Shown: positions 8,709 to 18,039, numbered from the stretch's first letter. The stretch is DNA of 64,000 bases from Methanobacteriota archaeon (GCA_016845365.1 JAERST010000013.1:140714-204713), one strand, 5' to 3'. Notes: generated by a model from the sequence alone, not told the origin. A program made the numbers and translations.

Positions 8709-11700
8709 TCACAAAAGCGGCTTCAGATGCTTTCCAGTGTAACTTCGCTTGTTGTGAGCCACCTCTTTCGGCGTTCCTTCGGCAACGATATCTCCGCCGT
8801 GCTCGCCGCCCTCCGGGCCAAGGTCGAGTACCCAATCGGCGCACTTTACCACGTCGAGGTGGTGTTCGATGATTATCACCGTGTGCCCATTGCGCCGCAA
8901 TCTCAGCAGGACTTCGATGAGCTGATGCACGTCTGACATCGCCAATCCCGTCGTCGGCTCATCGAGAATATACACTGTGTGTTTGCGGGCGGGTCGGTGC
9001 AATTCAGTCGCCAATTTCACTCGTTGCGCCTCCCCGCCCGAGAGAGTCGTCGCTGGCTGACCAAGGCGGATGTAACCCAGCCCAACATCTTGCAGCGTCG
9101 ATAGAATTCGATGGATACTGCGCTGATTTTGGAAGAATTCGCAGGCCTCTTCCACAGGCATTTCGAGTATGTCGTGGATGGTTTTTCCGCGCCATTTGAC
9201 CTCGAGGGTTTCGCGGGTGTAGCGTTTGCCTTTGCAGATGTCGCAGGTGACCCAGACGTCGGGTAGGAAGTTCATTTCGAGCTTCATCGAGCCGGCCCCT
9301 TTGCAGGCTTCACATCGCCCTCCCTTGACGTTGAAAGAGAAGTGCCCGGGCTGGTAACCGCGTTCGCGGGCGAGCTTGGTTTCTGAGAGTAAGGTGCGGA
9401 TTGGAGTGAATGCTCCCGTGTAGGTGGCTGCATTGGAGCGTGGGGTTCGACCGATTGGAGATTGGTCGATTACGATGGTTTTGTCGATGTGTTCGATACC
9501 TTCGATTCGGTCGTGGCTTCCTGGAGTCGTGTCGGCTCCGTGTAATTCGCGCAACAGGGCTGGTGCGAGGGTTTCTGTGATTAGAGAGGATTTGCCGGAG
9601 CCGGAGACGCCTGTTACTGCGATCATGCATCCGAGTGGGATTTCTACGTCGAGGTCGCGCAGATTGTTTTGGCGGGCGCCGCGGATTGTCAGCCAGCGCT
9701 CCTCGTTGGGGCTTGCTGGGTCTTCTGGTAGTGGGATTTCGCTGCGCCCTGATAGGTATGCGGCGGTGACGCTGTCTTTGCTTGAGAGTAGGGTCTTGAG
9801 GTCGCCATTTGCTACTACTTCACCGCCGTCTCTTCCTGCTCCTATGCCCATATCGACGAGCCAATCTGCTTGGCGCAGGGTGGCCTCGTCATGCTCGACA
9901 ACGAGCAGAGTGTTTCCGAGTTCTGTGAGTTCGCGGAGGGTTTCGAGGAGTCTGTCGTTGTCTCGCGGGTGGAGTCCTATTGACGGTTCGTCGAGGACAT
10001 ACATCACGCCTGTGAGGCGTGTGCCGATTTGGGTCGCGAGGCGTATTCGTTGCGACTCGCCGCCCGAGAGTGTGTTTGCGCGGCGGTCGAGGGTTAGGTA
10101 ATCGAGGCCGACGAGCGCGAGAAATCGCAGTCTGGCCTCGATCTCTTTGATTACTTCGCGGCCGATGAAGAGGCTGCGCTCATCGAGATGTTCGGCCGCT
10201 TCGACGATTGTTGTTGTCGGCGCCTCTCGCTCGAGGCGCGACCAAGTTTCATCGATTGTTCCGAGGCGCCAATTCTGCACCACTGCCAGCGCCTCGATGA
10301 CGCTGCAAGCCGAGAAGGCTGGCAGCGTCACCCCACCAACCGTAACTCCGCTGACCGCCCGGTTGAGCTTGCGCCCATCGCATTCGGGGCAGTGCTCGTC
10401 GGTCATGTAGGAGGCAAGGCGTGAGCGTGTGCGGTCCGACGATGTCTCTGTGTAGGTTCGTCGTATGCGGGCGAATACACCCTCCCACGGGCGAGTCATA
10501 TGGTAGGCTGAGCCCTTATCGGAAGTGAATTCGAAATTGATTGCCGTGCTTCCGGTGCCGTAGAGTAGGATGTCTTTGGCGTCTTCATCGAGGTCGCCGA
10601 ATGGCGCATCCGAGGGGATGCCATAATGCTGGCAAACCTGCGTCATTTGAGTTCTGTACCAGCCCGACATCATCGATGTTCGGAACGGCCGGATGCAGCC
10701 TTCTTCGACGGTGGCGAGTCGGTCGATTACGAGGTCGGATGAGAACTCCCTCTGGACTCCGAGGCCTTGGCAGGCAGGGCAGGCGCCGAGGGGGTTGTTG
10801 AAGGAGAAAACTCGGGGGCTCACCTCGGGTAGGAATGAGCCGTGTTCTGCACAAGCGAACTCCTCGGTGTAGGCAATTGTTTCACCGATTTGAGTCTGGA
10901 ATCTCTGCTCGGTAGCCTCTTCTTTTGAATCGGCCACAGGTGCTTTGAGGCTCTCGACTGCGACGGCCCCGCCGCCCAATCGCATACCTTCGGCGACGGC
11001 TTCGGTGAGGCGTTGTTTTGCTGTGCGGGCGAGGCGCAGTCTATCGATTCTGATGTCGATATCGTGCCTGAGGTTCTTCTCGAGGGTCGGTGGGTCTTCG
11101 AATTCTGCATCTCGCCCATTGACCTTGCCATGCAGATATCCCTGCTCGACAAGGGCGGTGAATAGATCGGCGTGAGTTCCTTTTCGATTTCGCACCGCCG
11201 GAGACCAGATTGTTATCGCATGGCCCTCGAACCGCCAGAGGATATCATCGACGATTTCCTGGACGGTTCGCCGCGCGACTTCTTTGCCGCACTCAGGGCA
11301 GTGCGGCAGGCCCACTCGCGCCCACAATAGCCGCAGATAATCCATGATCTCAGTGACCGTCGCGACCGTAGAGCGTGGGTTGTGGCTGCCTTGTTTCTGG
11401 TCGATGCTAATCGCAGGAGAGAGGCCTTCGATGCTATCGCAATCTGGCTTCTTCATCTGTCCTAGGAACTGCCGCGCGTACGAGGAGAGCGATTCGACAT
11501 AGCGGCGCTGACCTTCTGCGTATAGCGTATCGAAGGCAAGGCTGGATTTTCCGCTGCCTGAGACGCCTGAGATGACGACGAATTTTCCGCGCGGAATCTC
11601 CACATCGATATCGCGCAGATTGTGGGTGCGTGCGCCTTTGACGACTATCCAACCATCGTCGGCGGCGCCGTTCTTCTTCCACCCAGCCAGATGCTTCCCC

Positions 11701-11744
11701 CCTGTGCGCAGGCTGGGCGTGAGTGAGGGTGTCCTTGAACTCAT
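8709..11744 (-). CDS. uvrA: Excinuclease ABC subunit A
   Basis: Full-length UvrA of 1011 residues, the damage-recognition ATPase of bacterial-type nucleotide excision repair. The first ABC half has Walker A GVSGSGKSSLAFDT near residue 58 and signature LSGGESQRIRLA. The second half has GVSGSGKSSLITET and LSGGEAQRVKLA, with VYILDEPTTGLAMSD as Walker B. Zinc modules are visible as CPECGKE, the CPECDGRK pair and CEACKGAGSMKLEMNFLPD. The N-terminus carries about 30 extra basic/polar residues. uvrB and uvrC are not in the window. The gene is of bacterial type and known to be transferred into mesophilic archaea. It sits 20 nt downstream of moeA on the same strand. Confidence 0.97.
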   Translation of the reverse strand: MSSRTPSLTPSLRTGGKHLAGWKKNGAADDGWIVVKGARTHNLRDIDVEIPRGKFVVISGVSGSGKSSLAFDTLYAEGQRRYVESLSSYARQFLGQMKKPDCDSIEGLSPAISIDQKQGSHNPRSTVATVTEIMDYLRLLWARVGLPHCPECGKEVARRTVQEIVDDILWRFEGHAITIWSPAVRNRKGTHADLFTALVEQGYLHGKVNGRDAEFEDPPTLEKNLRHDIDIRIDRLRLARTAKQRLTEAVAEGMRLGGGAVAVESLKAPVADSKEEATEQRFQTQIGETIAYTEEFACAEHGSFLPEVSPRVFSFNNPLGACPACQGLGVQREFSSDLVIDRLATVEEGCIRPFRTSMMSGWYRTQMTQVCQHYGIPSDAPFGDLDEDAKDILLYGTGSTAINFEFTSDKGSAYHMTRPWEGVFARIRRTYTETSSDRTRSRLASYMTDEHCPECDGRKLNRAVSGVTVGGVTLPAFSACSVIEALAVVQNWRLGTIDETWSRLEREAPTTTIVEAAEHLDERSLFIGREVIKEIEARLRFLALVGLDYLTLDRRANTLSGGESQRIRLATQIGTRLTGVMYVLDEPSIGLHPRDNDRLLETLRELTELGNTLLVVEHDEATLRQADWLVDMGIGAGRDGGEVVANGDLKTLLSSKDSVTAAYLSGRSEIPLPEDPASPNEERWLTIRGARQNNLRDLDVEIPLGCMIAVTGVSGSGKSSLITETLAPALLRELHGADTTPGSHDRIEGIEHIDKTIVIDQSPIGRTPRSNAATYTGAFTPIRTLLSETKLARERGYQPGHFSFNVKGGRCEACKGAGSMKLEMNFLPDVWVTCDICKGKRYTRETLEVKWRGKTIHDILEMPVEEACEFFQNQRSIHRILSTLQDVGLGYIRLGQPATTLSGGEAQRVKLATELHRPARKHTVYILDEPTTGLAMSDVHQLIEVLLRLRRNGHTVIIIEHHLDVVKCADWVLDLGPEGGEHGGDIVAEGTPKEVAHNKRSYTGKHLKPLL

Positions 11745-11764
11745 CCGCTTGAGATGCCGTTTGC

Positions 11765-12970
11765 TCAGGAAAGCCAGAGGGCATCGATGGTTTGTCCTAC
11801 CTCTGCATTTGTGTCGGGCGGCAAGAGGGTGAGTGCGTCGTGGGCGACCAAGCTGTGGAGATTGCCGCTACCTTGGTGGGTGTGGGTCGAGGCTGTGAGT
11901 TGGTCGCCCTCGCTATTGATTCTGATGCGGCGCAGGCAGAGTTTGCCGGGTGCGCCGCGAACCGAGTCTTGGAGGCGTACTCTGATTCGGCGGGCGAGCC
12001 TTGGCCCCAATTCATTGTGATAATTGAGGCAATGAGAAATCCAGGGTGCGACGAGGATTGTGAATACGACTTGACTGCTGACTGGATTTCCAGGGAGGCC
12101 GAATAGTGGAGTGCCGTTCCAAGTGCCGAATAATGGTGGGCCGCCGGGGCGTACTTGCATACGCCAGAAGTGGATGTCGCCCTCTTCTTCCATGATTTTT
12201 CGAACCAGGTCAAACTCGCCCATACTGACACCTCCGCTGGTGATGATAGCGTCGCAATCGGCTAGTGAATCGAGAGTCGATCGTAGGTTATCGAGCGAAT
12301 CTTGTACCGCTTCGAGGCGGATGGCTTCGCAACCCATTCGCTCGACAAGGCTTGCGAGTGCATGAGAATTTGATTCGTGGATTTGGCCCTCGTTGAGTTC
12401 GCTTCCCGCAGGGACGAGTTCGTCTCCTGTGGACAAAATTGCAATTCTTGGGCGGGCGACGACTTTGACTTCACCGTGGCCCATCGTCGCCGCCAGAGCA
12501 AGGCTGGCTGGGGTTAGGCTTGCTCCGGATGGTAAGGCCTCGTGGCCTTTGGCTAGGTTTTCAGCGCGGCGGCGGATAAAGCCCGGTCGCGCTGGACCGA
12601 GGATAGTGACGGAATCTCCCTCGACTGAAGTATCCTCGACCATGACTATCGCATCCGCGCCCGAAGGGAGCGGCGCTCCGGTCATGATACGGCAGGCTTG
12701 GCCTGCCGAGACTGCCGGTGGCATCTCGCCACCGGCTTGTGAAATCCCGATGATTCGCAATACTGCGCCGTTCTCACTACAATCTTCTGCACGCACGGCG
12801 AAGCCATCCATCGCAGAATTATCGAAGCGAGGATCATCGACTTTCGAGGCGAGAGATTCAGCAAGAACTCGGCCTCTCGCCTCGTCTAAACTCAGAATTT
12901 CGCTGCGCCGAGCCATCGGTGTAGCACAAGCCAATTCGATGGCTCGCTCCAGACTCACCCCGACTTCCAC
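11765..12970 (-). CDS. moeA: Molybdopterin molybdenumtransferase MoeA
   Basis: MoeA inserts molybdate into adenylylated molybdopterin in the last step of molybdenum-cofactor synthesis. The 401-residue length is normal. Family motifs in order are FDNSAMDGFAV near residue 50, IMTGAPLPSGAD, STGDELVPAGS, ITSGGVSMGEFD and LFGLPGNPVSSQV. The C-terminal domain is complete. The start is GTG at 12970, 26 nt from the divergent permease gene. A MOSC-domain gene at 55 kb is another hint of molybdenum enzymes in this organism. No other moa/mob genes are present here. Confidence 0.95.
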   Translation of the reverse strand: MEVGVSLERAIELACATPMARRSEILSLDEARGRVLAESLASKVDDPRFDNSAMDGFAVRAEDCSENGAVLRIIGISQAGGEMPPAVSAGQACRIMTGAPLPSGADAIVMVEDTSVEGDSVTILGPARPGFIRRRAENLAKGHEALPSGASLTPASLALAATMGHGEVKVVARPRIAILSTGDELVPAGSELNEGQIHESNSHALASLVERMGCEAIRLEAVQDSLDNLRSTLDSLADCDAIITSGGVSMGEFDLVRKIMEEEGDIHFWRMQVRPGGPPLFGTWNGTPLFGLPGNPVSSQVVFTILVAPWISHCLNYHNELGPRLARRIRVRLQDSVRGAPGKLCLRRIRINSEGDQLTASTHTHQGSGNLHSLVAHDALTLLPPDTNAEVGQTIDALWLS

Positions 12971-12996
12971 GCTCTCTCAGACACCGCCTCGTTGAA

Positions 12997-13788
12997 GTGT
13001 TCTTCCCGCCTCCTGAGTGCGTGCTCGGAAGCGAGGAAGTGCTGATTTCGCTCGCGCTTCTATTGGTCGCCGCCCTGTATTCATCAGTTGGCCACGGCGG
13101 CGCTTCTGGATACCTCGCTGTGCTCTCATTGACTGGATTTGCGACGATGGAGGATGCTTGGTTGAAGCAACATGCCTGGTGTCTGAATCTCATCGTCGCT
13201 GCAATCGCTTTCCACCACTATCATCGGGCTGGCCACCACCTGCCGCGGCTGACGTTGATTTTCGTTGTAGCAAGCGTCCCATTCGCTGTACTGGGAGGAT
13301 ATTTGCGGGTTGACGGGGCTTTGTACGATACCCTGCTTTCACTGACTTTGGTGTGGGCGGCGGTTCGTTTGCTGGGCTTGGGTTCTGAACTCGACGAGGG
13401 GGTTGCTTCTCACCCCACTCTTGGGCAGGCTGCGCCGGTTGGTGCTGGAATTGGTTTGGTCAGCGGCATCGTCGGTGTTGGCGGAGGGATTTTCCTCTCG
13501 CCCCTGATGCTTCTCAAGCGTTGGGCGGCACCGAAGACTGCCGCTGCGACGGCGGCCCTGTTCATTTGGGTAAATTCTGTTGCGGGCCTCGTCGGCTCTT
13601 CTCTTTCTGGTCAATGGATGGTTGAGCCTGTGACCTTGGCTCCTTTTGCGGGCGCGGTATTGGTTGGCGGGTTTGTGGGTTCGAGGTATGGGGCTGATGT
13701 CGCGCCTCAGAAGACTGTGCGAATGGTGCTCATTGTGGTGTTGCTGCTGGCTGCTGCTCGCCGGTTGCTCGTCGTTGTGGGGCTCTGA
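12997..13788 (+). CDS. TauE/SafE (TSUP) family permease
   Basis: The protein of up to 263 residues has about eight hydrophobic spans. The first repeat carries LYSSVGHGGASGYLAVLSL and the second GLVSGIVGVGGGIFLSPLML, the paired glycine-rich signatures of the TSUP family (sulfite, sulfoacetate or other organosulfur anion export or uptake). GTG at 12997 gives the longest frame. The in-frame GTG codons at 13021 and 13039 would give a more usual N-terminus, so the start is uncertain. It is divergent from moeA. A sulfur-related substrate is suggested only by family, not by neighbours. Confidence 0.8.
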   Translation: MFFPPPECVLGSEEVLISLALLLVAALYSSVGHGGASGYLAVLSLTGFATMEDAWLKQHAWCLNLIVAAIAFHHYHRAGHHLPRLTLIFVVASVPFAVLGGYLRVDGALYDTLLSLTLVWAAVRLLGLGSELDEGVASHPTLGQAAPVGAGIGLVSGIVGVGGGIFLSPLMLLKRWAAPKTAAATAALFIWVNSVAGLVGSSLSGQWMVEPVTLAPFAGAVLVGGFVGSRYGADVAPQKTVRMVLIVVLLLAAARRLLVVVGL

Positions 13789-13835
13789 CGCCCGAGGGTT
13801 TGACCGATTCTGAGGGCCGGTGGGAGTCCGTGCGT

Positions 13836-14459
13836 TCAAAGGCCGATCATGTCTGAGTGGCCGCACTCTTCGTAAGCGCACTCGACCTTGTATCGGTCGC
13901 GCTTCGGCTTTGGAATCTGCATCATCGAACCGCACATCGAACATTGGTGTGTGACGACTTCTGGCTCCTTCGGGCCAGTGTCTTCGAGGTCTTCAAGCAC
14001 GTCTCCATGGACGGTCCAGCCGACCTCGTCTTGGTAGCGATCTTCATCTTCAGAAATCTCTGATTCCCTTAGGCCGAGCTTGATTCGAAGGCGGCGCTTG
14101 CGCTTCTTTTTGCCGCCTGGCGCGCCCTTTGGTGCACCCTTCGGCTTACCCTTTGGCTTGCCCTTCGGTGGTCCTTTTGGAGCGCCCTTTGGCGGTGGGC
14201 CGCGGCGCTTTGCTCCGTTGCTGGGCAGGCCTGCTGGGCGCTTGCCGGCCGGTGGGGCTGGTCTCTTTCCTGCTGGAGGTGCTGGCCTCTTGCCCTTCGG
14301 AGCTGGTCGCTTACCAGGAGGAGGGGCCGGTCGCTTGCCTGGAGGTGGTGGTGCTCCGCCCTTTCGAGGTGGTGGCGGAGCCTTGCGCTTGGCCGGTGGA
14401 GGAGGTGCTGCGCCGCCTTTCCGGGGCGGAGGAGGAGGTGCTGCGGACTTCTCGGCCAT
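13836..14459 (-). CDS. Proline/lysine-rich low-complexity protein with C-terminal zinc ribbon
   Basis: The 207-residue protein begins MAEKSAAPPPPPRKGGAAPP. Up to about residue 120 it consists of short repeats of PPPPxKG, GKRPAPPAGKRPA, then KGAPKGPPKGKPKGK. It ends with a compact domain containing HQCSMCGSMMQIP and CAYEECGHS (CxxC...CxxxxC), a probable zinc ribbon. The basic, disordered tail could bind nucleic acid or the membrane surface. The start is firm because AGGAGG lies 6 nt before the ATG. A long Gly/Leu-rich frame on the opposite strand is only its reverse image. I do not recognise a named family; function unknown. Confidence 0.75.
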   Translation of the reverse strand: MAEKSAAPPPPPRKGGAAPPPPAKRKAPPPPRKGGAPPPPGKRPAPPPGKRPAPKGKRPAPPAGKRPAPPAGKRPAGLPSNGAKRRGPPPKGAPKGPPKGKPKGKPKGAPKGAPGGKKKRKRRLRIKLGLRESEISEDEDRYQDEVGWTVHGDVLEDLEDTGPKEPEVVTHQCSMCGSMMQIPKPKRDRYKVECAYEECGHSDMIGL

Positions 14460-14465
14460 GCTAAT

Positions 14466-14471
14466 CCTCCT
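14466..14471 (-). promoter_or_regulatory. Shine-Dalgarno of the proline-rich gene
   Basis: AGGAGG on the minus strand, 6 nt before the ATG at 14459. It fixes the start of the low-complexity protein. Confidence 0.7.
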
Positions 14472-14519
14472 ATGGCAAAGCCGGTGATGCTATGAAAGAA
14501 TCGGGGCGTTGATACCGTG

Positions 14520-15062
14520 CTAAGCGGGGAATTCCAAGAGAGAGATTGCTGGTATTGGAGAAATCGCTTCTCTGCCATTTAGGCCGTCCAATTCAATCAT
14601 GAATAACGCCCCGATGGTCTCTGCGCCTGCTTGGTTACACAAATCGATGCAGGCATTGACTGTCCCCCCTGTGGCAAGAAGGTCGTCGACGATGACCGCC
14701 TTATCTCCGGGAGCGAGGGCATCGTCGTGCATTTCGAGAGAATTTGTTCCATATTCGAGTGTATATTCTACTCTCATCTTCGAAGATGGAAGTTTGCCTG
14801 GTTTTCGTACAGGAACAAATGAGATTCCTAATTCGGCGGCGAGCAATGCTCCGAAAATGAAGCCGCGTGCCTCAGGCCCGACGATCGCGTCTGGTTTCCA
14901 GCCTGCTTCATTCATCTTCTCGATGAAGAGTTGTGTGGTAAGAGAGAGGAGAGTGCCGTCGGACAGGACAGGTGTGATGTCGCGGAACATGATCCCTTCA
15001 ATGGGGAAGTCCGGTACTGTCCGAACAGCATCTCTCAACTTTTGCGTCACGTCTTCTGACAT
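14520..15062 (-). CDS. apt: Adenine phosphoribosyltransferase-like purine PRTase
   Basis: It converts adenine (or a related purine) and PRPP to the nucleotide in purine salvage. The 180-residue protein has the PRPP-binding loop VIVDDLLATGGTVNA near residue 120. It also has the Apt-type N-terminus (VPDFPIEGIMFRDITPVL) and GPEARGFIFGALLA, all typical of bacterial-type Apt. The start is the ATG at 15062, preceded at 8 nt by AAGGAG. An extended frame reaching 15125 has no such site and runs through an intergenic hairpin. It lies downstream of a purine permease gene on the same strand, so the pair forms an uptake and salvage unit. Confidence 0.92.
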   Translation of the reverse strand: MSEDVTQKLRDAVRTVPDFPIEGIMFRDITPVLSDGTLLSLTTQLFIEKMNEAGWKPDAIVGPEARGFIFGALLAAELGISFVPVRKPGKLPSSKMRVEYTLEYGTNSLEMHDDALAPGDKAVIVDDLLATGGTVNACIDLCNQAGAETIGALFMIELDGLNGREAISPIPAISLLEFPA

Positions 15063-15085
15063 GCTAATCGCTCCTTGCGGTGCGG

Positions 15086-15120
15086 GCTCGGGCCTTTGGG
15101 CTATCCCCTCAGGCCCGAGC
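15086..15120. promoter_or_regulatory. Perfect 10-bp hairpin between permease and apt genes
   Basis: GCTCGGGCCT and AGGCCCGAGC form a perfect 10-bp stem with a 15-nt loop. It sits between the permease stop (15143) and the apt Shine-Dalgarno. It could be a partial terminator, a processing site or an attenuator setting the ratio of permease to transferase. Confidence 0.55.
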
Positions 15121-15142
15121 ACCAATCACTGCGAAATCAGTT

Positions 15143-16585
15143 TCAGATTCCGATTGTCTCGACAACCCAATCGAAGGTCGAGCCGTCTCCTGGACCCATG
15201 TAGAACATAGCCATGAGAGCAGCGACAGCCATTACGACTGGGTTGAGGTCGTTGGTCTTGCCTTGCATCAACTTGATTCCCACGTATGCAATGATACCCC
15301 ACGCGATTCCATCTGCAATCGAGTAAGTGAATGGCATCATCACCATAGTCAGGAATGCGGGAATTGCGATGTCGCCATTGCCCCAATCTATGTCAGCAGC
15401 TTGGCGCATCATCATTGCACCAACGATAACCAGCGCAGGTGCGACCGCGAAGGTTGGGATCTGCTTGAAGAGTCCTGCAAAGAGGATTCCAGATAGCATC
15501 AGTACACCAACAGTTACTGCTGTCAATCCAGTCTTTCCGCCATCTTCGATACCGGCTGCCGATTCGATGTAGGTGGTCACTGTGCTGGTTCCCAATGCGG
15601 CACCGACCATGGTTCCGATTGCGTCGGCCATGAATGCCTCATCCGAGTTCTTCAACTCGTCATTCTCGTCGACGTAGCCTGCTTGGCGGCCGACGGAATA
15701 GAGGGTTCCTGATGTGTCGAAGATGTCGACGAATAGGAAGGCGATCATCACGAGGACGAATTGTCCAATCGTAGTGCCTCCATCAGTTCCGACGTCGCCC
15801 AGCGCGCTGAATGCTGCACCGATTGCAGAAGTGTCATCCGCGATGTCGAAGAGTGCTCCGGAATCGAATGAGACCGACTCAACTCCATTGAATGGGTCTG
15901 AGGCTCCGATAACCCATCCGCCGACTATAGTCGTGCCAAGGATACCCCAAATCATGGCGCCCTTGATGCCTTGTGACATCATGACCGCGATGGCGAGTAG
16001 GCAAATCAATGCCCACAATTCACCAGATTCGTACGACCATGCGCCAGCATTAGTCATATCCACTAGAGTGGTTGGGTGGTCTACGACCCATCCCATCTCA
16101 CTCAAGCCGATGATAGCGAGGAACATTCCAATTCCCGCACCAGTAGCGATCTTCAAGTCGGTCGGGATTGAATTGAGCATTTCTGTTCTCCAGCCGAGTT
16201 GAGGTAGTGATATTACCAAGAATAGCGCACCTTCAATGAAGACTGCTGCAAGAGCTACTTCCCACGCAATTCCCATACCCATGACCACGGCGAAAGTGAA
16301 GTACGCGTTCAGACCCATGCCAGGGGCCAGAGCGAAGGGTAAGTTCGCCCATAATCCCATGATTATACACGCGACGAATGCCGCGATGGCTGTCGCGAAT
16401 AGTGCTGCTTCGAAGGGGACTCCTTCGACCGCTCCATCTGTCAATATAGGAGGTAATGAGAGGAGGTTCGGGTTAACGAAGAGAATGTACGCCATTGTCA
16501 AGAATGTCGTAACTCCTGCCCGAATTTCTCCCTCAACGGTACTTCCCGCTTCGGTTATTCCAAATTGTTTGTCTAATGCTTCCAT
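15143..16585 (-). CDS. NCS2/AzgA-like purine (hypoxanthine/guanine/adenine) permease
   Basis: Membrane transporter of 480 residues with 12-14 hydrophobic segments. The start MEALDKQFGITEAGSTVEGE and the segments AGVTTFLTMAYILFVNPNLL and ALAPGMGLNAYFTFAVV are hallmarks of the AzgA/PbuG branch of nucleobase-cation symporters. DIFDTSGTLYSVGRQAGYVD and AALGTSTVTTYIESAAGIEDGGKTGLT provide the family binding-site segments. The ATG at 16585 has GGTGA just upstream. An 11-residue longer frame begins at 16618 but lacks support. Downstream apt fits import and capture of purine bases, likely scavenged from sea water if the organism is marine. Confidence 0.92.
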   Translation of the reverse strand: MEALDKQFGITEAGSTVEGEIRAGVTTFLTMAYILFVNPNLLSLPPILTDGAVEGVPFEAALFATAIAAFVACIIMGLWANLPFALAPGMGLNAYFTFAVVMGMGIAWEVALAAVFIEGALFLVISLPQLGWRTEMLNSIPTDLKIATGAGIGMFLAIIGLSEMGWVVDHPTTLVDMTNAGAWSYESGELWALICLLAIAVMMSQGIKGAMIWGILGTTIVGGWVIGASDPFNGVESVSFDSGALFDIADDTSAIGAAFSALGDVGTDGGTTIGQFVLVMIAFLFVDIFDTSGTLYSVGRQAGYVDENDELKNSDEAFMADAIGTMVGAALGTSTVTTYIESAAGIEDGGKTGLTAVTVGVLMLSGILFAGLFKQIPTFAVAPALVIVGAMMMRQAADIDWGNGDIAIPAFLTMVMMPFTYSIADGIAWGIIAYVGIKLMQGKTNDLNPVVMAVAALMAMFYMGPGDGSTFDWVVETIGI

Positions 16586-16677
16586 TTTTTCACCTGTCTT
16601 TCCATTGACGCAGCGCATGGGCTACGTGCCCTCCGAACCACTCAGCCGGCTTATGAAAAATACCGTCGAAAACGGGA

Positions 16678-17985
16678 TTATTTGAGTTCCAGAGGGGTTC
16701 CGTTCACTGGAAGTGAAGGTGTTGGAGATTGTTGGAATTCGGCGGCGATGGCGGCTCTTGCTTCCGCATCGCCGTGAAAGAACACGACATGACGAGGTTC
16801 GCACGCGCGTACGAAATTGAATAATTCTGAATGTCCGGCGTGGTTCGAGAGTTGGAATTGGTCGATTTCGAGGTCGATGGGTGTTAAATTTCCGAAGATG
16901 GGGAGTGAGCCCTTCTCGAGTAAGCTTCGGCCGCCTGAGCCTTCAGCTTGGTAACCGGTCAACAATACCGCATTTGCAGAGTCGTGGCGAAGGCGGTTGA
17001 GATACCAAATCGCAGGTCCGCCATCGAGCATTCCGCTGGTGGTCACGATCACATCAGCGTCGAGGGCTTTCTTCCGGTCGGATTTACTTCTGACCCTTCG
17101 CGCCCAGCGCCAGACCTGCTCCAAACCCTCGGGCTCACGAATGTGTTCGGGATTATCCATCCAATGCTGGGTGATGCGCGTCCCCATCCCATCAAAGTGG
17201 ACTTCGAGGTGTGGGGCTGCTTTGTGGAGAATTCGAAGAATGTCTTGGCAGCGTCCGGAAGCAAATGCTGGGATCAGTGCTAAGCCGCCTCGGCTAACCA
17301 CCTCTTTCACGCGCGCGACAAGTCTTGCTTCTTCCTCGGCGCGATTAGGATGTTCACGGCCGCCGTAGGTAGATTCGATGCATAGAATATCGCAATTGAC
17401 TGGTTCTGCGCCGAGGACGTTTGGGCTATCGCGCGTGTCCATATCTCCACCCCAGAGCAACCGTAATTCTGGAGTTTCAATCTCCACCATCACCGCTCCA
17501 GGAATGTGTCCGGCGCGATGGAAGCGAAACTTCCACGCGCCGATTTCAAACCATTCGCCTATCTCATGAATTTGCCAGGCATCTAATGCACCATCCAAAT
17601 CTCTGTGGTCCCAAGGTAGAGGATATCCTTCAATGCTCGAGACTTTGTAGGTGTCCCGCCACATCATTTCTGAGACAGCTGACGTAAGTGTGCTGCCGTG
17701 GAGAGTTACTCCGTGATGGCCGACTAGCCACGGGGCCATACCGATGTGGTCGATGTGAGAATGTGTGATTATCGCGTGGTCGACGGGCGGGCATTCCGAG
17801 GGATATCGCGGTGGCCTCGTTGGAGCTAATCCGTAATCAATGAGAATTCGAGTGCCTGTTCGATCTTCGAGCACGCACCCCACATTCCCAACTTCGTCTC
17901 CCCCGCCGAGGAAGTGGAGGCGAATTCCAGATTCCACTGGGGCTTCTGGATGAGTGCTGGTTCTGCCCGGAGTGTAGAGAACCAT
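16678..17985 (-). CDS. MBL-fold beta-CASP RNA nuclease (CPSF-like)
   Basis: Metallo-beta-lactamase fold with the motif THSHIDHIGMAP near residue 75 (HxHxDH). Further metal ligands lie in HRAGHIPGAVMVE and LLWGGDMDT. The beta-CASP insert follows: motif A in CIESTYGGREHPN, IPAFASGRCQDILRIL, then motif B in FQLSNHAGHSEL and motif C in VVFFHGDAEA. These are typical of archaeal CPSF2/Ysh1-like endo- or exoribonucleases in mRNA 3'-end processing and decay. No N-terminal KH domains are present, unlike aCPSF1. An upstream extension to 18099 is open but crosses a hairpin and has low family similarity. The ATG at 17985 gives 435 residues. Confidence 0.88.
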   Translation of the reverse strand: MVLYTPGRTSTHPEAPVESGIRLHFLGGGDEVGNVGCVLEDRTGTRILIDYGLAPTRPPRYPSECPPVDHAIITHSHIDHIGMAPWLVGHHGVTLHGSTLTSAVSEMMWRDTYKVSSIEGYPLPWDHRDLDGALDAWQIHEIGEWFEIGAWKFRFHRAGHIPGAVMVEIETPELRLLWGGDMDTRDSPNVLGAEPVNCDILCIESTYGGREHPNRAEEEARLVARVKEVVSRGGLALIPAFASGRCQDILRILHKAAPHLEVHFDGMGTRITQHWMDNPEHIREPEGLEQVWRWARRVRSKSDRKKALDADVIVTTSGMLDGGPAIWYLNRLRHDSANAVLLTGYQAEGSGGRSLLEKGSLPIFGNLTPIDLEIDQFQLSNHAGHSELFNFVRACEPRHVVFFHGDAEARAAIAAEFQQSPTPSLPVNGTPLELK

Positions 17986-18013
17986 GCTTCGTGCGATGAC
18001 GTAGGTCACATGA

Positions 18014-18039
18014 ATCCCCCTGCAAAATGAGCGGGGGAT
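18014..18039. repeat. Inverted repeat in the leader of the beta-CASP gene
   Basis: ATCCCCC and GGGGGAT are separated by 12 nt. A second overlapping palindrome, GGGGATCCCC, occupies 18034-18043. The repeat lies upstream of the preferred start at 17985. It may be an operator or an RNA hairpin that the nuclease itself could act on; this is speculation. Confidence 0.35.

Noticed and set aside
14080..14487. Long Gly/Leu-rich open frame opposite the proline-rich gene
   Set aside because: It is the mirror of Pro/Lys codon repeats, has no ribosome site, and the other strand has a clear Shine-Dalgarno and zinc ribbon.
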